Part shown: positions 32,285-41,562 of the stretch, one piece after another
Numbering within the stretch: position 1 is the stretch's first letter
Layout: each line of letters opens with the position of its first letter
Assembly: GCA_965243825.1 (NCBI GenBank)
Contig: CBDEVT010000001.1
Span: 3,100,001 to 3,164,000 of the forward strand
Reading direction: 5' to 3'
Source of the DNA: JAJCYX01 sp965243825
Lineage (GTDB): Bacteria > Chloroflexota > Dehalococcoidia > Lucifugimonadales > Lucifugimonadaceae
DNA: 64,000 nt
Made by a program: the position numbers and the translations under genes
Notes under the pieces: model-generated
The model's input: only the letters and a program-made list of their open reading frames with translations
Told to the model about the DNA's origin: nothing
The model's database searches: none

Positions 32285-34633
32285 TTACTGAAGAGGTGGC
32301 TCGTTTTCACCTTCAGCGCCATCACCCGGTTCTTCTGAGAGCTCCGATTCCTGTTCAGCAAGAACAGCCTCAGCGTCGATCGGAACTGGGCTCCAGGCAA
32401 CTCTCCTGGGAACGAAGCTTCTATCGACCGCCTGTCGAAGACTGCTTCCATCTGAATCGAGTAGCCACAGAGCACCGGTTACCCGGTCGATTACTGCCAC
32501 TTCGCTTGAGTCCGGTGACCAGGTGGCAAGAAACGCCTGGAACGGCAGAGGAACGAATCCGGCCAGCTCGCCGTTATCGGCACCGATAACAATCAGGCTC
32601 TGGCCGCCCTCATTTTGATTGTCTATCGAGAGAATGAACTCGCCATCATCCGACCAGCCGAAGCCAGAAAGACCCGTTTCACCAAGCGCTTCAGGTGCCG
32701 ATGAACCATCCGTAGAAACCACCGCCATATTCACATCAGATAGGGAACGAGACACGGTAAACACGATAGATTCCCCGTCAGGTGCCCAGAACGGCAAAAG
32801 ATGTTGAACATCGTCGTCAACAGATAACTTGGTTGCCGCTTCCTGCGTTATCGGGGTGATGTTGCCTTCCTCATCGGGTACAGGGAGATCGGCAACATAG
32901 AGCTGCCAGTTCGATTCGACCGTAACCACGAACGCTATCTTCGTGCCATCCGGTGAAATTGATGGCATCGACGATCCCTCAGGAATGTCGATCAACTGCC
33001 TCACTTCGCCTGTGTCGAATTCGATGTCGTATACCTGTAGCGTTCCAGTCACGTCAGAGGCGAATGCAAGTCGCTTTCCGTCGGGCCACCACGCTGGCGA
33101 CAACTCAATTCCGTTATCAGTGTCCAGTTCTTCGGAGAGTGAACTGATTGCGCCTGTCGTGAGGTCAATCAGGATGATTCCGGAATCAGTTGCATTAGAC
33201 ACCTCAACCGCCAGCGTGTCGCTGGAGCGGTCACGGATCAGCACGTCTGCGGATGCACTGAGCTCGGTCGGGTTGCCAGATGTCCCGGCGGGAATGGAAG
33301 CTGTTATCGCACCAGGGAATTCCCCGGTCTCAAACCCGGCGACGAACACCCCGGTTTCAGTCACAGTACCACCGGAGGTTGCGGACCACGTGATGTCGAT
33401 GCCGTCAATCACGTTACCGAAGTCATCGATAACGAATGCAGAAAACGGATTCCCTGCTCCAACCGGTATCGAATCTGAAAGAGGATTGATAACTATCTCT
33501 GCAGCAATCCCAGGTAGCACGTCCAGTTCGACTCCTACGAACGAACGAACCCGTTCAAGTTCGCCTATTGCAGTAATCACCGGTCCGGTGGCAGAAACGG
33601 CGGCACCGGATGGAGTGAACACCCCTTCGGCAGTCACTTCACCAAAGTCATCCGAAACGAGTTGCCATTCAACAGAATCCAGTTCGACAAGATTGCCGAA
33701 TCGATCGAGCCCCTGCGCGGTAAGCTCGACTGGACTTCCGACCGGCACCTGGTCGGGCGATGCAGAGACATCAACACGATCGAGTATCCCCGCCGAAATA
33801 TTGCCGCTGATCATCTGAGTAGTGGTTTGATCCCCAACACTTACGCGTACTCTTAGCAACTCCTGCTCGCGATCTGTAGGCACGACACCTGCCCTGAATT
33901 CACCGCCTGCAAGAATCTCATCAACTCCCGGGCGCAGAAGCTGCCAGTCGATCTCTGGCTCAGGAAGCACGTGTCCTTGTTTATCGCGAGCAAGGACGGT
34001 GAAATCGATCCTGCTATTCACCCGTGTGTCGATGATTGATGGCTCCACGACGATCGAATCCAGTCGCCCGTATACGATTTCGACCGGCACCTCTACCGAA
34101 ACGGTCTTGCCAAGCCGCTCATAACTAACCGTCACGGCGTCTGAGAAGTTTCCAACTTGCGGTCCGGCAACGAATGTGCCGTCTTCGAGAACAGATCCCA
34201 CATTGTCATCGGCGTCCCAGATGAACTCAGCATCTCGAACCGGGTTTCCGAGGGAGTCGAACGCCGATGGTCTCAGGAGTGTGCGCTCACCGCTCTCTAG
34301 CGTCAGCGACGGTGGTTCAACTGTGACCCAACCAGCTTCTCCGGCCTCAAGCCTTACTGCTCTTTCGAACACACTGGTGGAGTCACCTCTGGATGCCGAC
34401 AAGGTGACAATGAAGTCTCCAGCGTCCTGGTATGTGTGAGTCGGGGAACTATCGGTGCTCGTATTCCCGTCACCGAATTCCCAGAGATAAGAGACGTCGC
34501 CTGACTCTTCGACCGGCGTGAACTGCACATCGTGCGGCACAGTGCCCTGCTGCGATGACATCTCGAATTCTGCAGAAGGCGCCGAAGTGCACGCCAGAGC
34601 CGTCAAGACCGACGTGAGCACGGTGGTCAGCAT
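32285..34633 (-). CDS. Large PKD/Ig-like/beta-propeller lipoprotein
   Basis: This lipoprotein of about 782 residues has the signal TTVLTSVLTALAC (lipobox ALAC). A PKD domain follows at about 25-100 (SYLWEFGDGNTSTDSSPTHTY). Four Ig-like repeats come next, each built around a question of word form like EFIWDADDNVG, IDWQLLRPGVDE, VEWQLVSDDFGE and ITWSATSGGTVT plus GTFVAG or similar. A TolB-type propeller fills the last 300 residues (AWWPDGKRLAFASD, ISPDGTKIAFVV, WSPDSSEVAVIDR). It is probably exposed on the cell surface and may bind polymers or hold the envelope. No catalytic domain is visible. The tail is acidic. Confidence 0.85.
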   Translation of the reverse strand: MLTTVLTSVLTALACTSAPSAEFEMSSQQGTVPHDVQFTPVEESGDVSYLWEFGDGNTSTDSSPTHTYQDAGDFIVTLSASRGDSTSVFERAVRLEAGEAGWVTVEPPSLTLESGERTLLRPSAFDSLGNPVRDAEFIWDADDNVGSVLEDGTFVAGPQVGNFSDAVTVSYERLGKTVSVEVPVEIVYGRLDSIVVEPSIIDTRVNSRIDFTVLARDKQGHVLPEPEIDWQLLRPGVDEILAGGEFRAGVVPTDREQELLRVRVSVGDQTTTQMISGNISAGILDRVDVSASPDQVPVGSPVELTAQGLDRFGNLVELDSVEWQLVSDDFGEVTAEGVFTPSGAAVSATGPVITAIGELERVRSFVGVELDVLPGIAAEIVINPLSDSIPVGAGNPFSAFVIDDFGNVIDGIDITWSATSGGTVTETGVFVAGFETGEFPGAITASIPAGTSGNPTELSASADVLIRDRSSDTLAVEVSNATDSGIILIDLTTGAISSLSEELDTDNGIELSPAWWPDGKRLAFASDVTGTLQVYDIEFDTGEVRQLIDIPEGSSMPSISPDGTKIAFVVTVESNWQLYVADLPVPDEEGNITPITQEAATKLSVDDDVQHLLPFWAPDGESIVFTVSRSLSDVNMAVVSTDGSSAPEALGETGLSGFGWSDDGEFILSIDNQNEGGQSLIVIGADNGELAGFVPLPFQAFLATWSPDSSEVAVIDRVTGALWLLDSDGSSLRQAVDRSFVPRRVAWSPVPIDAEAVLAEQESELSEEPGDGAEGENEPPLQ

Positions 34634-35023
34634 CACGTGTCGGGTTGATATCGACCTAAAACGGCCGGTCGACGGAGTTCGTTTTGAGTTCAGGCCCAGA
34701 GTTCGCCTCTCACATCCCAATTGCGCCTCGGCAAAGTACCTTTGCTGCGTCAGTACATTGCACCCGGCACTGGCGAATTGTACGAACCACCGTCGCAACG
34801 GGATTGCGACGGCATATTCGCACCAGTCAGACGGTGGTGGCAACACTCACACGCCTGGATTCTCATTGTGTGCCGCCCCAACACCTCTGATGGGGTATCC
34901 CCCGAGCCCGAATGCTCCAACTGCCGCTACATTCAAAGTACGGCATTAACTTTTCCGCAGGTCGAATGGCGTCGGCTGCGGTCCGGACCGGCTTCCCTCA
35001 AGCCGGATCAGCGTGAGGACACT
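34634..35023. other. Intergenic region between the PKD lipoprotein and the OmpR-type regulator
   Basis: The 390 bases between these divergent genes carry no convincing gene, although the frame of each neighbour stays open into it. It includes a nine-base inverted repeat at 34790-34812 and must hold promoters for both genes. I could not place a promoter with confidence. Confidence 0.5.
34790..34812. promoter_or_regulatory. Inverted repeat in divergent promoter region
   Basis: CCGTCGCAA-CGGGA-TTGCGACGG is a perfect nine-base inverted repeat with a five-base centre, about 210 bases before the OmpR-type regulator gene and 160 before the lipoprotein gene. It may be a regulator binding site; no T-run follows, so termination is less likely. 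Confidence 0.4.
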
Positions 35024-35752
35024 ATGGCTGCCAAAATCCTGGTGGTTGACGATGAACAGGACATTCTCGAGCTGGTCTCGATGCGCCTCGATATGGCTGG
35101 TTACAACACCATCAAGGCCGGCACCGGTGAGGACGCTCTCCGTTCGTTCTTCGTTGAGCGACCCGATCTGGCAGTAGTGGACATCGATCTTCCAGGTATG
35201 GATGGCATAGAGCTGTGTTCTCGGATGCGCGAGATGTCGGACATCCCGGTGATATTCCTGTCTGCGATGGGTTCAGAGCTCGATCGCGTCCGCGGATTGC
35301 AGGCAGGAGCGGATGACTACATTGTCAAGCCGTTCGCCCGAGACGAGTTGGTGGCAAGAGTCGAAGCGGTGATGAGGAGAGCAACAATGCCCGCTGTGAG
35401 AGGTGGGGGCGAAGATTCGTACATTGATGCTCAGTTGACTATCGATCACCGGGCACATCTCGTGGCTGTCCGCGGTCATGAGGTGGCTCTATCGCCACTT
35501 GAGTACCGGTTGCTCACATCGCTCGTACGCCACGGCGGCCAGGTGTTGAGTCATCACCAGCTCCTCGACATGGCATGGGGGCCGAACGCGACAGAGACTT
35601 CTCCCGATAGCGTCAGGCTATACATCTCCTATTTGCGAGCCAAGATCGAAGAAAACCCCAAGAGACCGGCGCTAATCGAGACTGTGCGGGAGTTCGGCTA
35701 CCGATACGTCCGGCCTGCCTACTACGAGAACTCAGAAGCTCAAGCGGCCTAA
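35024..35752 (+). CDS. OmpR/PhoB-type response regulator
   Basis: This 242-residue protein has a receiver domain (residues 1-120) and a winged-helix DNA-binding domain (about 140-235). The acidic pair is in ILVVDDEQD, the phospho-Asp is in LAVVDIDLPGMDG, the Ser is in IFLSAMG, and the Lys is in YIVKPF. The output domain shows LSPLEYRLLTSLVRHGGQVL, VRLYISYLRAKIEENP and FGYRYV. It probably activates or represses genes in response to the histidine kinase encoded convergently at 35841-37997. The ATG at 35024 is used because the receiver begins there; the frame is open for 300 bases upstream without family similarity. Confidence 0.92.
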   Translation: MAAKILVVDDEQDILELVSMRLDMAGYNTIKAGTGEDALRSFFVERPDLAVVDIDLPGMDGIELCSRMREMSDIPVIFLSAMGSELDRVRGLQAGADDYIVKPFARDELVARVEAVMRRATMPAVRGGGEDSYIDAQLTIDHRAHLVAVRGHEVALSPLEYRLLTSLVRHGGQVLSHHQLLDMAWGPNATETSPDSVRLYISYLRAKIEENPKRPALIETVREFGYRYVRPAYYENSEAQAA

Positions 35753-35840
35753 GTGTCCCTGCCAGGTGGCTGATGCAGGCCGAGGCGATCATGGCCAATG
35801 CGATTGCCAAGCTGTTCTGACTAGCTAAGCACCGAAATGG

Positions 35841-37997
35841 TCAAGCTGCTGATTGATTCGTCGTTTTCAGCGGTATGTTCACGGTGAACTCAGAGCCCCT
35901 ACCAGGCTCGCTGTCAACTGAGATCGTCCCTCCGTGCAGTTCCACCAGTGCCTTAGTAATCGCAAGACCAAGTCCGGTTGATCCTTCCGGTCGTGCGCTG
36001 TTCTTACCAACTCTGGCGAAACGCTCGAAAACGCGTAGTTGATCTTCGCGGGAGATACCCACGCCGTTATCAGAGACCTTGATCACCAGATCGCGGTCGC
36101 TTGTGCTGACTTCAACCGCGATCCTGCCGCCTTCTGGAGTGTAGCGATGTGCGTTTGAGAGCAGATTGGTCAGTATTTGGCCTAACCGAACACGATCAAC
36201 AAACGCCGATTGAACGCCATCCTTAACCTTGACAGAGATCTCCTGGTTCTTAGTTTTCAGGTCGGCAGCCAGCGATTCCGTGCTTTCGGATATGAGTGCC
36301 GGGACTTCTACCTCGCTTGGCTCGAGATCGAATTGAGCGCTGTCAATGCGAGACAGGTCAAGTATGTCTGCGACCAGGCGCGCCAGCCGGTTTCCGTTGC
36401 GACTAACGACGTTTAGCAACCGGGCAGTCTCAGGGTTCTGTTCTCCTGCCGCACCTTCTGTAAGCAAATCCACGTATCCGACGATGGATGTCAAAGGTGT
36501 TCGGAGTTCATGCGAAACCATCGAGACGAAGTCTGACTTAGCAGCTTCGGCTGATCGTTCTGCCGTTACATCACGGAATACAAAGAGTCTTCCAACATAT
36601 TCACCTGCCACATCCGTTACCGGTGATGACGACATCGACAATGTACGGTGTACAGGTGCGGTAAGTACAACGTCCATCGATGCGATGGTCCTTATTCGAC
36701 TTGCGTTCAGCTCGCCCAGCATCTCGAAAAAACCGTTTCGATCAATGAACTCCACAGACGCAGATTCGCGTACCGCGGTCCATTCTTTGCCACTCAAGAT
36801 GTCTGGGTCGGGCAGCCCAAAAGCGTCCGCAAATGATCTGTTAGCCAGCAGTAGCCTGTTTTTAGCGTCAAGAACGACAATACCCTCAATAGCAGAACCG
36901 ACTATGACTCTCATCTGGCTCGTCATGAGGTCAAGATCGGAGACTGCCACGCTTCTGGCTCGCAGCAACGAAAACATAGAGACCGAAGCGAATACAGTGA
37001 GACCCAGACCGGCAGCCAGAGTGATGAGCCAGACGTTCCTTTCCAGTGAAGTCAGCCCGAACTGATCGGGCGTCTCGAACTGCAGGATCCATCGACGTCC
37101 TGCGAAGTCAAGTGATGTCTGAACCCAGCCTGACGGCAGATCATCGCTAATTGATGCATCAAGTTCCGGAAATATCAATGTCGACGATCTTCCAGATGTC
37201 GAGTCGAACACCTGTAAAGGTAAATCGCCCAGTTGATTTCTATCCAGAGCGCCGGCCAGGAAGTCGGCGGTCCGGTAAACGCTAAAGGCATACCCCATCA
37301 GTGGGCCTTCTGAAGGGTGCTTGCCAAGCTCCGGATCTCCAAACACTGGTTGGAATACGAAAAACCATGGCTGCGCAGAAGGATTGGTCCGGAGCGTAAC
37401 CGGCCCCGAAGCAGTAGGCGACCTTGTCACCAGGGATTGCTGGGTTGGGGTACCGAACCGTGGATCCGTCGCCAGGTTTCCTCCAGGTTCGATAACACCT
37501 TCCAGTGGCGGGAAAACATAAGCCACAGGAAAACGGTCTGCAGGGGTGCTCCCAGGAGAAAAGTCCCTGAGTTCAACGCCCTCAGACTCCATCTTGACAA
37601 TGAACTGATCTGCTGTAGTCCGGCTCACCAGAGGAGCGAACCCAACTGCATCGGCACCTGCTGTGCGCTGGACAAGCGTGCTCGCGAAAATCTCAAAACT
37701 GTCATTGGTCAATTCAGAGTCGGTTCGTATGAACGCTTCCAGCGCTGCCATCTCTGCAAAACTCTTATCCAGATCGGCGCGCACTGAGTTGGACGCGCCT
37801 GAAACAACATCCGAGAACCGCTGCTCGCTTTGCGAGTTAAGTACGGCTCTGGCACCAAGCGTGGTACCGATTGTCATCGCAAGCAACATCAAGAATGTCG
37901 CCCCGGCAGCGATGACCCCAAGTCTTCTGGTGATTGGAGGTTTTCGGGTGTACCTCGAACCACGAAGAATCCCGGAACGTGCGATGGCCGCGTTCAC
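35841..37997 (-). CDS. CHASE-PAS sensor histidine kinase
   Basis: This 718-residue kinase has a membrane helix at about 26-50, an extracytoplasmic CHASE domain at about 75-270 (ADAVGFAPLVSRTTADQFIV, FPVAYVFPP) and a second helix near 325-347. A PAS domain follows (GIVVLDAKNRLLLANRSFADAF). The HisKA box is FVSMVSHELRTPLTSIVGYV. The ATPase has LTNLLSNAHRYTPEGG, VSDNGVGISREDQ and GSTGLGLAITKALVELHGG. It probably senses a small extracellular molecule through CHASE. It begins right after the stop of the receiver-PAS-GAF gene, with which it forms an operon, and is convergent with the OmpR-type regulator gene. Confidence 0.93.
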   Translation of the reverse strand: MNAAIARSGILRGSRYTRKPPITRRLGVIAAGATFLMLLAMTIGTTLGARAVLNSQSEQRFSDVVSGASNSVRADLDKSFAEMAALEAFIRTDSELTNDSFEIFASTLVQRTAGADAVGFAPLVSRTTADQFIVKMESEGVELRDFSPGSTPADRFPVAYVFPPLEGVIEPGGNLATDPRFGTPTQQSLVTRSPTASGPVTLRTNPSAQPWFFVFQPVFGDPELGKHPSEGPLMGYAFSVYRTADFLAGALDRNQLGDLPLQVFDSTSGRSSTLIFPELDASISDDLPSGWVQTSLDFAGRRWILQFETPDQFGLTSLERNVWLITLAAGLGLTVFASVSMFSLLRARSVAVSDLDLMTSQMRVIVGSAIEGIVVLDAKNRLLLANRSFADAFGLPDPDILSGKEWTAVRESASVEFIDRNGFFEMLGELNASRIRTIASMDVVLTAPVHRTLSMSSSPVTDVAGEYVGRLFVFRDVTAERSAEAAKSDFVSMVSHELRTPLTSIVGYVDLLTEGAAGEQNPETARLLNVVSRNGNRLARLVADILDLSRIDSAQFDLEPSEVEVPALISESTESLAADLKTKNQEISVKVKDGVQSAFVDRVRLGQILTNLLSNAHRYTPEGGRIAVEVSTSDRDLVIKVSDNGVGISREDQLRVFERFARVGKNSARPEGSTGLGLAITKALVELHGGTISVDSEPGRGSEFTVNIPLKTTNQSAA

Positions 37998-39284
37998 TTA
38001 TGCCGCTCCGTGCAAGTAGATGTCAGTACTCGTAACGATGCTCGCTCCAAGTCCAGAATGGGCTCTTGACAGGACAGGTGCAGATTTCATTTCTCTGAGA
38101 GCCTCTGCGACCAGGTCGGCGCATCGAGACAGAATCGCTTTGTCACGTGAGTCGTATGCTCCGGGCTCGACGCAGCCGATGGAAACGGCGATTCTCGGTT
38201 CAGCTGTATAGACGGACCATTCACTCATCCATGATCCGAATCCGACTGGTGGCGCATCCCCTTCAATCAGTTGAGACACTTGCCTGTGATCTGCAGCAAT
38301 ACCGAGTTCCGCGATCACCTGCAGTCGTTTGAATTCTGGGCGCCAGATAGCTGCTTCGAATCGATTGAAACGGATCAGGGGGCCCAACTTCGCAGCCAGA
38401 TCGGCGCATACATCGTCGATGCCAGAGCCAACCTGTAACGGTCGGTCGAGATGCCTTACGTTCTTGATCCGGGATTCTTCTGCTGACTGATTCGTGATAT
38501 CTCTCAACGCGCAAACCGTGACCTGCTTACCAGACCACCGGTGAGTGAACGGCCAGAATTCGACCTCAGTGACGTTGAGTTGGCAGGAATCAAACTGCTT
38601 CACAGCGCCCGAAGCTCGATGAACGTCCACATGGGTGGTCTCCTCCCGCACCATTTGGGCACGGAATGGTTCACCGGGAGTGAGCTCAATACCGAGCTCT
38701 GATCCGGCCAAATCAGCAGCAGAACGTCCGAGCAGTTGCTCAGCACCAGCACTTACGAGCTGAATCCGGGTAGTTTCGTCGAGCACGATAATGCCATCAG
38801 CGCTGTCCACGACCGCGTTTCTGAACCGTGCTTCAGCAACCGCCGTTGAAGGCGTCGAGGTTTCGAACTTCGGTGCAACCGCTGCGGTCTTGAGCGCGTC
38901 GATCAGCTCCTGGGCACTGCAGTCGCCCTTGACCAATGCCGCTTTTGCACCAGCACGAGAGATTGTGTGGATCAGCGAACTGTCATCAACACCTGTCAGG
39001 ACCACAAACGGTATCTCAGGTTGCGCCGAGCTGAATTTCGAACAGGTCTCGATCCCTGATGAGTCTGGCAAGGTGAGATCTAGCACTGCCAGCCCGAACG
39101 AAAAGTCTGATGCTTCGTCAAGCCCGGCCTGCAGTGACCTTGCCTGGGTAACGTTGAACTTGCCAGGTGCGAATCGATTCGTTCGCTCGATAAACAGTTT
39201 CGCTGCCTGAGGGTCGTCTTCGATCAAGAGCAGGTCGACAGGGTGATTGCCAGAAGCAGGCATTTGCAACTTTCTGATAGTCAA
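37998..39284 (-). CDS. Receiver-PAS-GAF signalling protein
   Basis: This 428-residue protein has a receiver domain (residues about 12-130) with LLIEDDPQA, LAVLDLTLPDSSG and VVLTGVDDSS; the Lys is in ALVKGDC. A PAS domain (about 150-275; GIIVLDETTRIQLVSAGAEQ) and a GAF-like domain (about 300-410; IRFNRFEAAIWRPEFKRLQV) follow. No kinase or DNA-binding domain is present, so it likely relays or integrates signals through protein contacts. It sits immediately before the histidine kinase gene on the same strand and probably works with it, perhaps as phosphate acceptor or sensor partner. Confidence 0.85.
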   Translation of the reverse strand: MTIRKLQMPASGNHPVDLLLIEDDPQAAKLFIERTNRFAPGKFNVTQARSLQAGLDEASDFSFGLAVLDLTLPDSSGIETCSKFSSAQPEIPFVVLTGVDDSSLIHTISRAGAKAALVKGDCSAQELIDALKTAAVAPKFETSTPSTAVAEARFRNAVVDSADGIIVLDETTRIQLVSAGAEQLLGRSAADLAGSELGIELTPGEPFRAQMVREETTHVDVHRASGAVKQFDSCQLNVTEVEFWPFTHRWSGKQVTVCALRDITNQSAEESRIKNVRHLDRPLQVGSGIDDVCADLAAKLGPLIRFNRFEAAIWRPEFKRLQVIAELGIAADHRQVSQLIEGDAPPVGFGSWMSEWSVYTAEPRIAVSIGCVEPGAYDSRDKAILSRCADLVAEALREMKSAPVLSRAHSGLGASIVTSTDIYLHGAA

Positions 39285-39412
39285 TTTCGGTTGGCAACGG
39301 GCGTTCTTTATGCGCGTTGCATACGATCATGACTAGATGGTGTGCAAAAGGTGTGCTTCAGACAATTGCGGGCTCCACGCATGGCTCGTGGCAGCACGCC
39401 GACACTGTGCGG

Positions 39413-40147
39413 TCAGCGGCGAATTGCCGAAGGGTCCACCAGGTCAATTTCACGCTGCAATAAATTACCGAAGATACTGGCGGCAACCTCAGCAACTTTC
39501 AATACGGCCAAAGATGAGCCAGTTTCTTGCTGAATAGACGTCACGGCCAATGCAGGCATGCCGCACGGCACGATGAAGTTGAAATGATCAAGATTCGTAC
39601 TGACATTCAGTGCAAGACCATGCATTGCAACCCCACCGCTGACCCTCACACCCATCGCCGCAATCTTGCGCCCCGCCGGATTGTGTCCTTCAGGTGGTTT
39701 AGCTCCAGGCTCACCACCGACCCAGACACCGGTCTTCCCAACCACTCTGTGACCGTTGATCCCGTAGTCTCGCAGAGTGTCGATCACCACCTGCTCGAGT
39801 ATGCGTACGTAGGCAACCGGACCGAGTTCCGCGTCTCGGATGCTGATAACCGGATACATCACCAGCTGCCCGGGTCCGTGATAGGTCACCTCGCCGCCGC
39901 GATCGGTTTCAACCACTTTGGCGCCGATCGAGTCCAGGGCGGTGTCGTCAACAAGAACATCAGCCCTGTCCGCCCTGCGACCCAATGTGAAAACCGGTTC
40001 GTGCTCAAGCAGCAGCAACGTGTCTGGCGCATCGCCAGACTTCCTTGCATCGAAGAGAGAGCGCTGCAATTCCAGCGCTTCGTCGTAGTCGATGCGGCCA
40101 AGCCATGCAGTGCGTAACGGAGCGAAACCTGAAGGTTCGGCAATCAT
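39413..40147 (-). CDS. lipB: Octanoyltransferase LipB
   Basis: This 244-residue protein has the LipB signature: LLLLEHEPVFTLGRRA, GGEVTYHGPGQLVMYPVI, GRKIAAMGVRVSGGVAMHG and the catalytic Cys in FNFIVPCGMPALAVTSI. It transfers octanoyl groups from acyl carrier protein to lipoyl domains, the first step of lipoic acid attachment. It overlaps the E2 gene by four bases, so the E2 protein and its modifying enzyme are made together. The lipoyl synthase LipA is not in this window. Confidence 0.94.
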   Translation of the reverse strand: MIAEPSGFAPLRTAWLGRIDYDEALELQRSLFDARKSGDAPDTLLLLEHEPVFTLGRRADRADVLVDDTALDSIGAKVVETDRGGEVTYHGPGQLVMYPVISIRDAELGPVAYVRILEQVVIDTLRDYGINGHRVVGKTGVWVGGEPGAKPPEGHNPAGRKIAAMGVRVSGGVAMHGLALNVSTNLDHFNFIVPCGMPALAVTSIQQETGSSLAVLKVAEVAASIFGNLLQREIDLVDPSAIRR

Positions 40148-41526
40148 TCCAGTGCGGTTTCTGCTGTAATTGCCTCAAGACCCTGCTTCACGTCCTGCAA
40201 GAACGCGGACGCTTCAACGCCGTCAATCACACGATGATCGAACGATAAACAGATATTCATCATCGACCTGATCTCAACGCTTTCGTTGATAACGACTGGC
40301 CGTTTAACAATAGCCTCAGTGGTCAATATTGCGGCCTGAGGGTGATTGATGATCGCACCACCCCAGACAGAACCCAGTGCTCCTGTGTTGTTAAGGGTGA
40401 ATGTGCCGCGACTCACGTCATCCAGTGAGAGCTTCCCGGATCTAGCGTTTTCTACGAGTCCGTTGAGTTCACCGGACAATGCAAGGATGGACTTGGAGTC
40501 AGCGTTCCTGACTACAGGGACGACAAGTCCTCCCTTACCAGCGACAGCAATACCCACGTTTATCTCTTCGTGAAGGAGTACGCCATCCTCTTGCCACGAT
40601 GAGTTTAGAAGCGGGTTGGACCGTAAAGCGCCGGCCGTAACGGCGAGTGCGAAAGGCAGATAAGTCAACTTAGAGCCATTCTGGCTAAGGGCTGAGTCCT
40701 GATTAGCCTTTCTGCAATCAACCAGCCCGGTTACATCAACCTCGACTGCAGACCATGCGTGGGGAATCTCACGAAAGCTCTTAGCCATGTGGTCGGCAAT
40801 CATGCGCCGCATCGCTGACGGTTTCTGGATCTGCCCTGCTGAAACCGGCTCATGAGATACAGCTTGACCAGTGTTTTCTACGACGTTGAGAACATCCGCC
40901 CTGGTGATTCGGCCGCCGATTCCGGTTCCATCGATCTCGGAAGGGTCGAGATTGTGCTGCTCTATAAGTCGCCTGACAGCGGGAGAGAGGCGTGCGAAGG
41001 TTTTTTCTGGCCTCTGAGTCTTCTGGACCGTGCTGGGCGTCTCAGAATCGACCTCACTGCTCCCCAGTGATGTGTCGCTGAATGCCCCACCCGTCGGACC
41101 GACGTTGGCCGCGGTAATCATTGAACCAACCTGATTCGGGTTCGCAATGCGAAGTCCCGAAGGTCTACCTTCAGGAGCGGACTGCAAAGACTTCTCGGTT
41201 TGCTGACTCGGAGCCGACGTGGTCGGGGGACCCGATTGGTTGCTCGATGCGGTCGGACTCGTTGGTGTGATCTCAGCTTCGATAACACCTTCAGCATTCA
41301 TCTCAGCGATGACGGCACCCATCTGCACCGTCTCGCCTTCTTGAGCGACGATAAGTGTCAAATCTCCGGAAGCTGGCGCGGGAACCTCCATCGCTACCTT
41401 GTCGGTAACCACTTCGACGATTGGCTCATACTTCTCGACGCGGTCCCCGGGCTGCTTCAGCCACTTCTCGATGACAGCTTCAGTTACCGATTCGCCAACG
41501 TGGGGCATCTCAATTTTGAACGACAT
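40144..41526 (-). CDS. 2-oxoacid dehydrogenase E2 (dihydrolipoamide acyltransferase)
   Basis: This 460-residue E2 has one lipoyl domain (residues 1-80; the lipoyl Lys is in VVTDKVAMEV), a Ser/Thr/Pro-rich linker, a peripheral subunit-binding domain (LSPAVRRLIEQHNLDPSEIDG, GRITRADVLN) at about 178-215, and the acyltransferase core. The catalytic His is in CLSFDHRVIDGVEASAFLQD. The core transfers an acyl group to CoA. It may belong to a pyruvate or a branched-chain complex; the separate E1 alpha and beta genes fit either, more often branched-chain. The E1 genes lie just upstream, and lipB follows. Confidence 0.92.
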   Translation of the reverse strand: MSFKIEMPHVGESVTEAVIEKWLKQPGDRVEKYEPIVEVVTDKVAMEVPAPASGDLTLIVAQEGETVQMGAVIAEMNAEGVIEAEITPTSPTASSNQSGPPTTSAPSQQTEKSLQSAPEGRPSGLRIANPNQVGSMITAANVGPTGGAFSDTSLGSSEVDSETPSTVQKTQRPEKTFARLSPAVRRLIEQHNLDPSEIDGTGIGGRITRADVLNVVENTGQAVSHEPVSAGQIQKPSAMRRMIADHMAKSFREIPHAWSAVEVDVTGLVDCRKANQDSALSQNGSKLTYLPFALAVTAGALRSNPLLNSSWQEDGVLLHEEINVGIAVAGKGGLVVPVVRNADSKSILALSGELNGLVENARSGKLSLDDVSRGTFTLNNTGALGSVWGGAIINHPQAAILTTEAIVKRPVVINESVEIRSMMNICLSFDHRVIDGVEASAFLQDVKQGLEAITAETALE

Positions 41527-41562
41527 TAAGCCTCTTTCGGCCTTAACTCGCGAATATGGCGA

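Noticed and set aside
34721..35023. Upstream extension of the OmpR-type regulator by about 100 residues
   Set aside because: The receiver domain starts at 35024, and the extra residues have no domain features; it overlaps the promoter region of a divergent gene.
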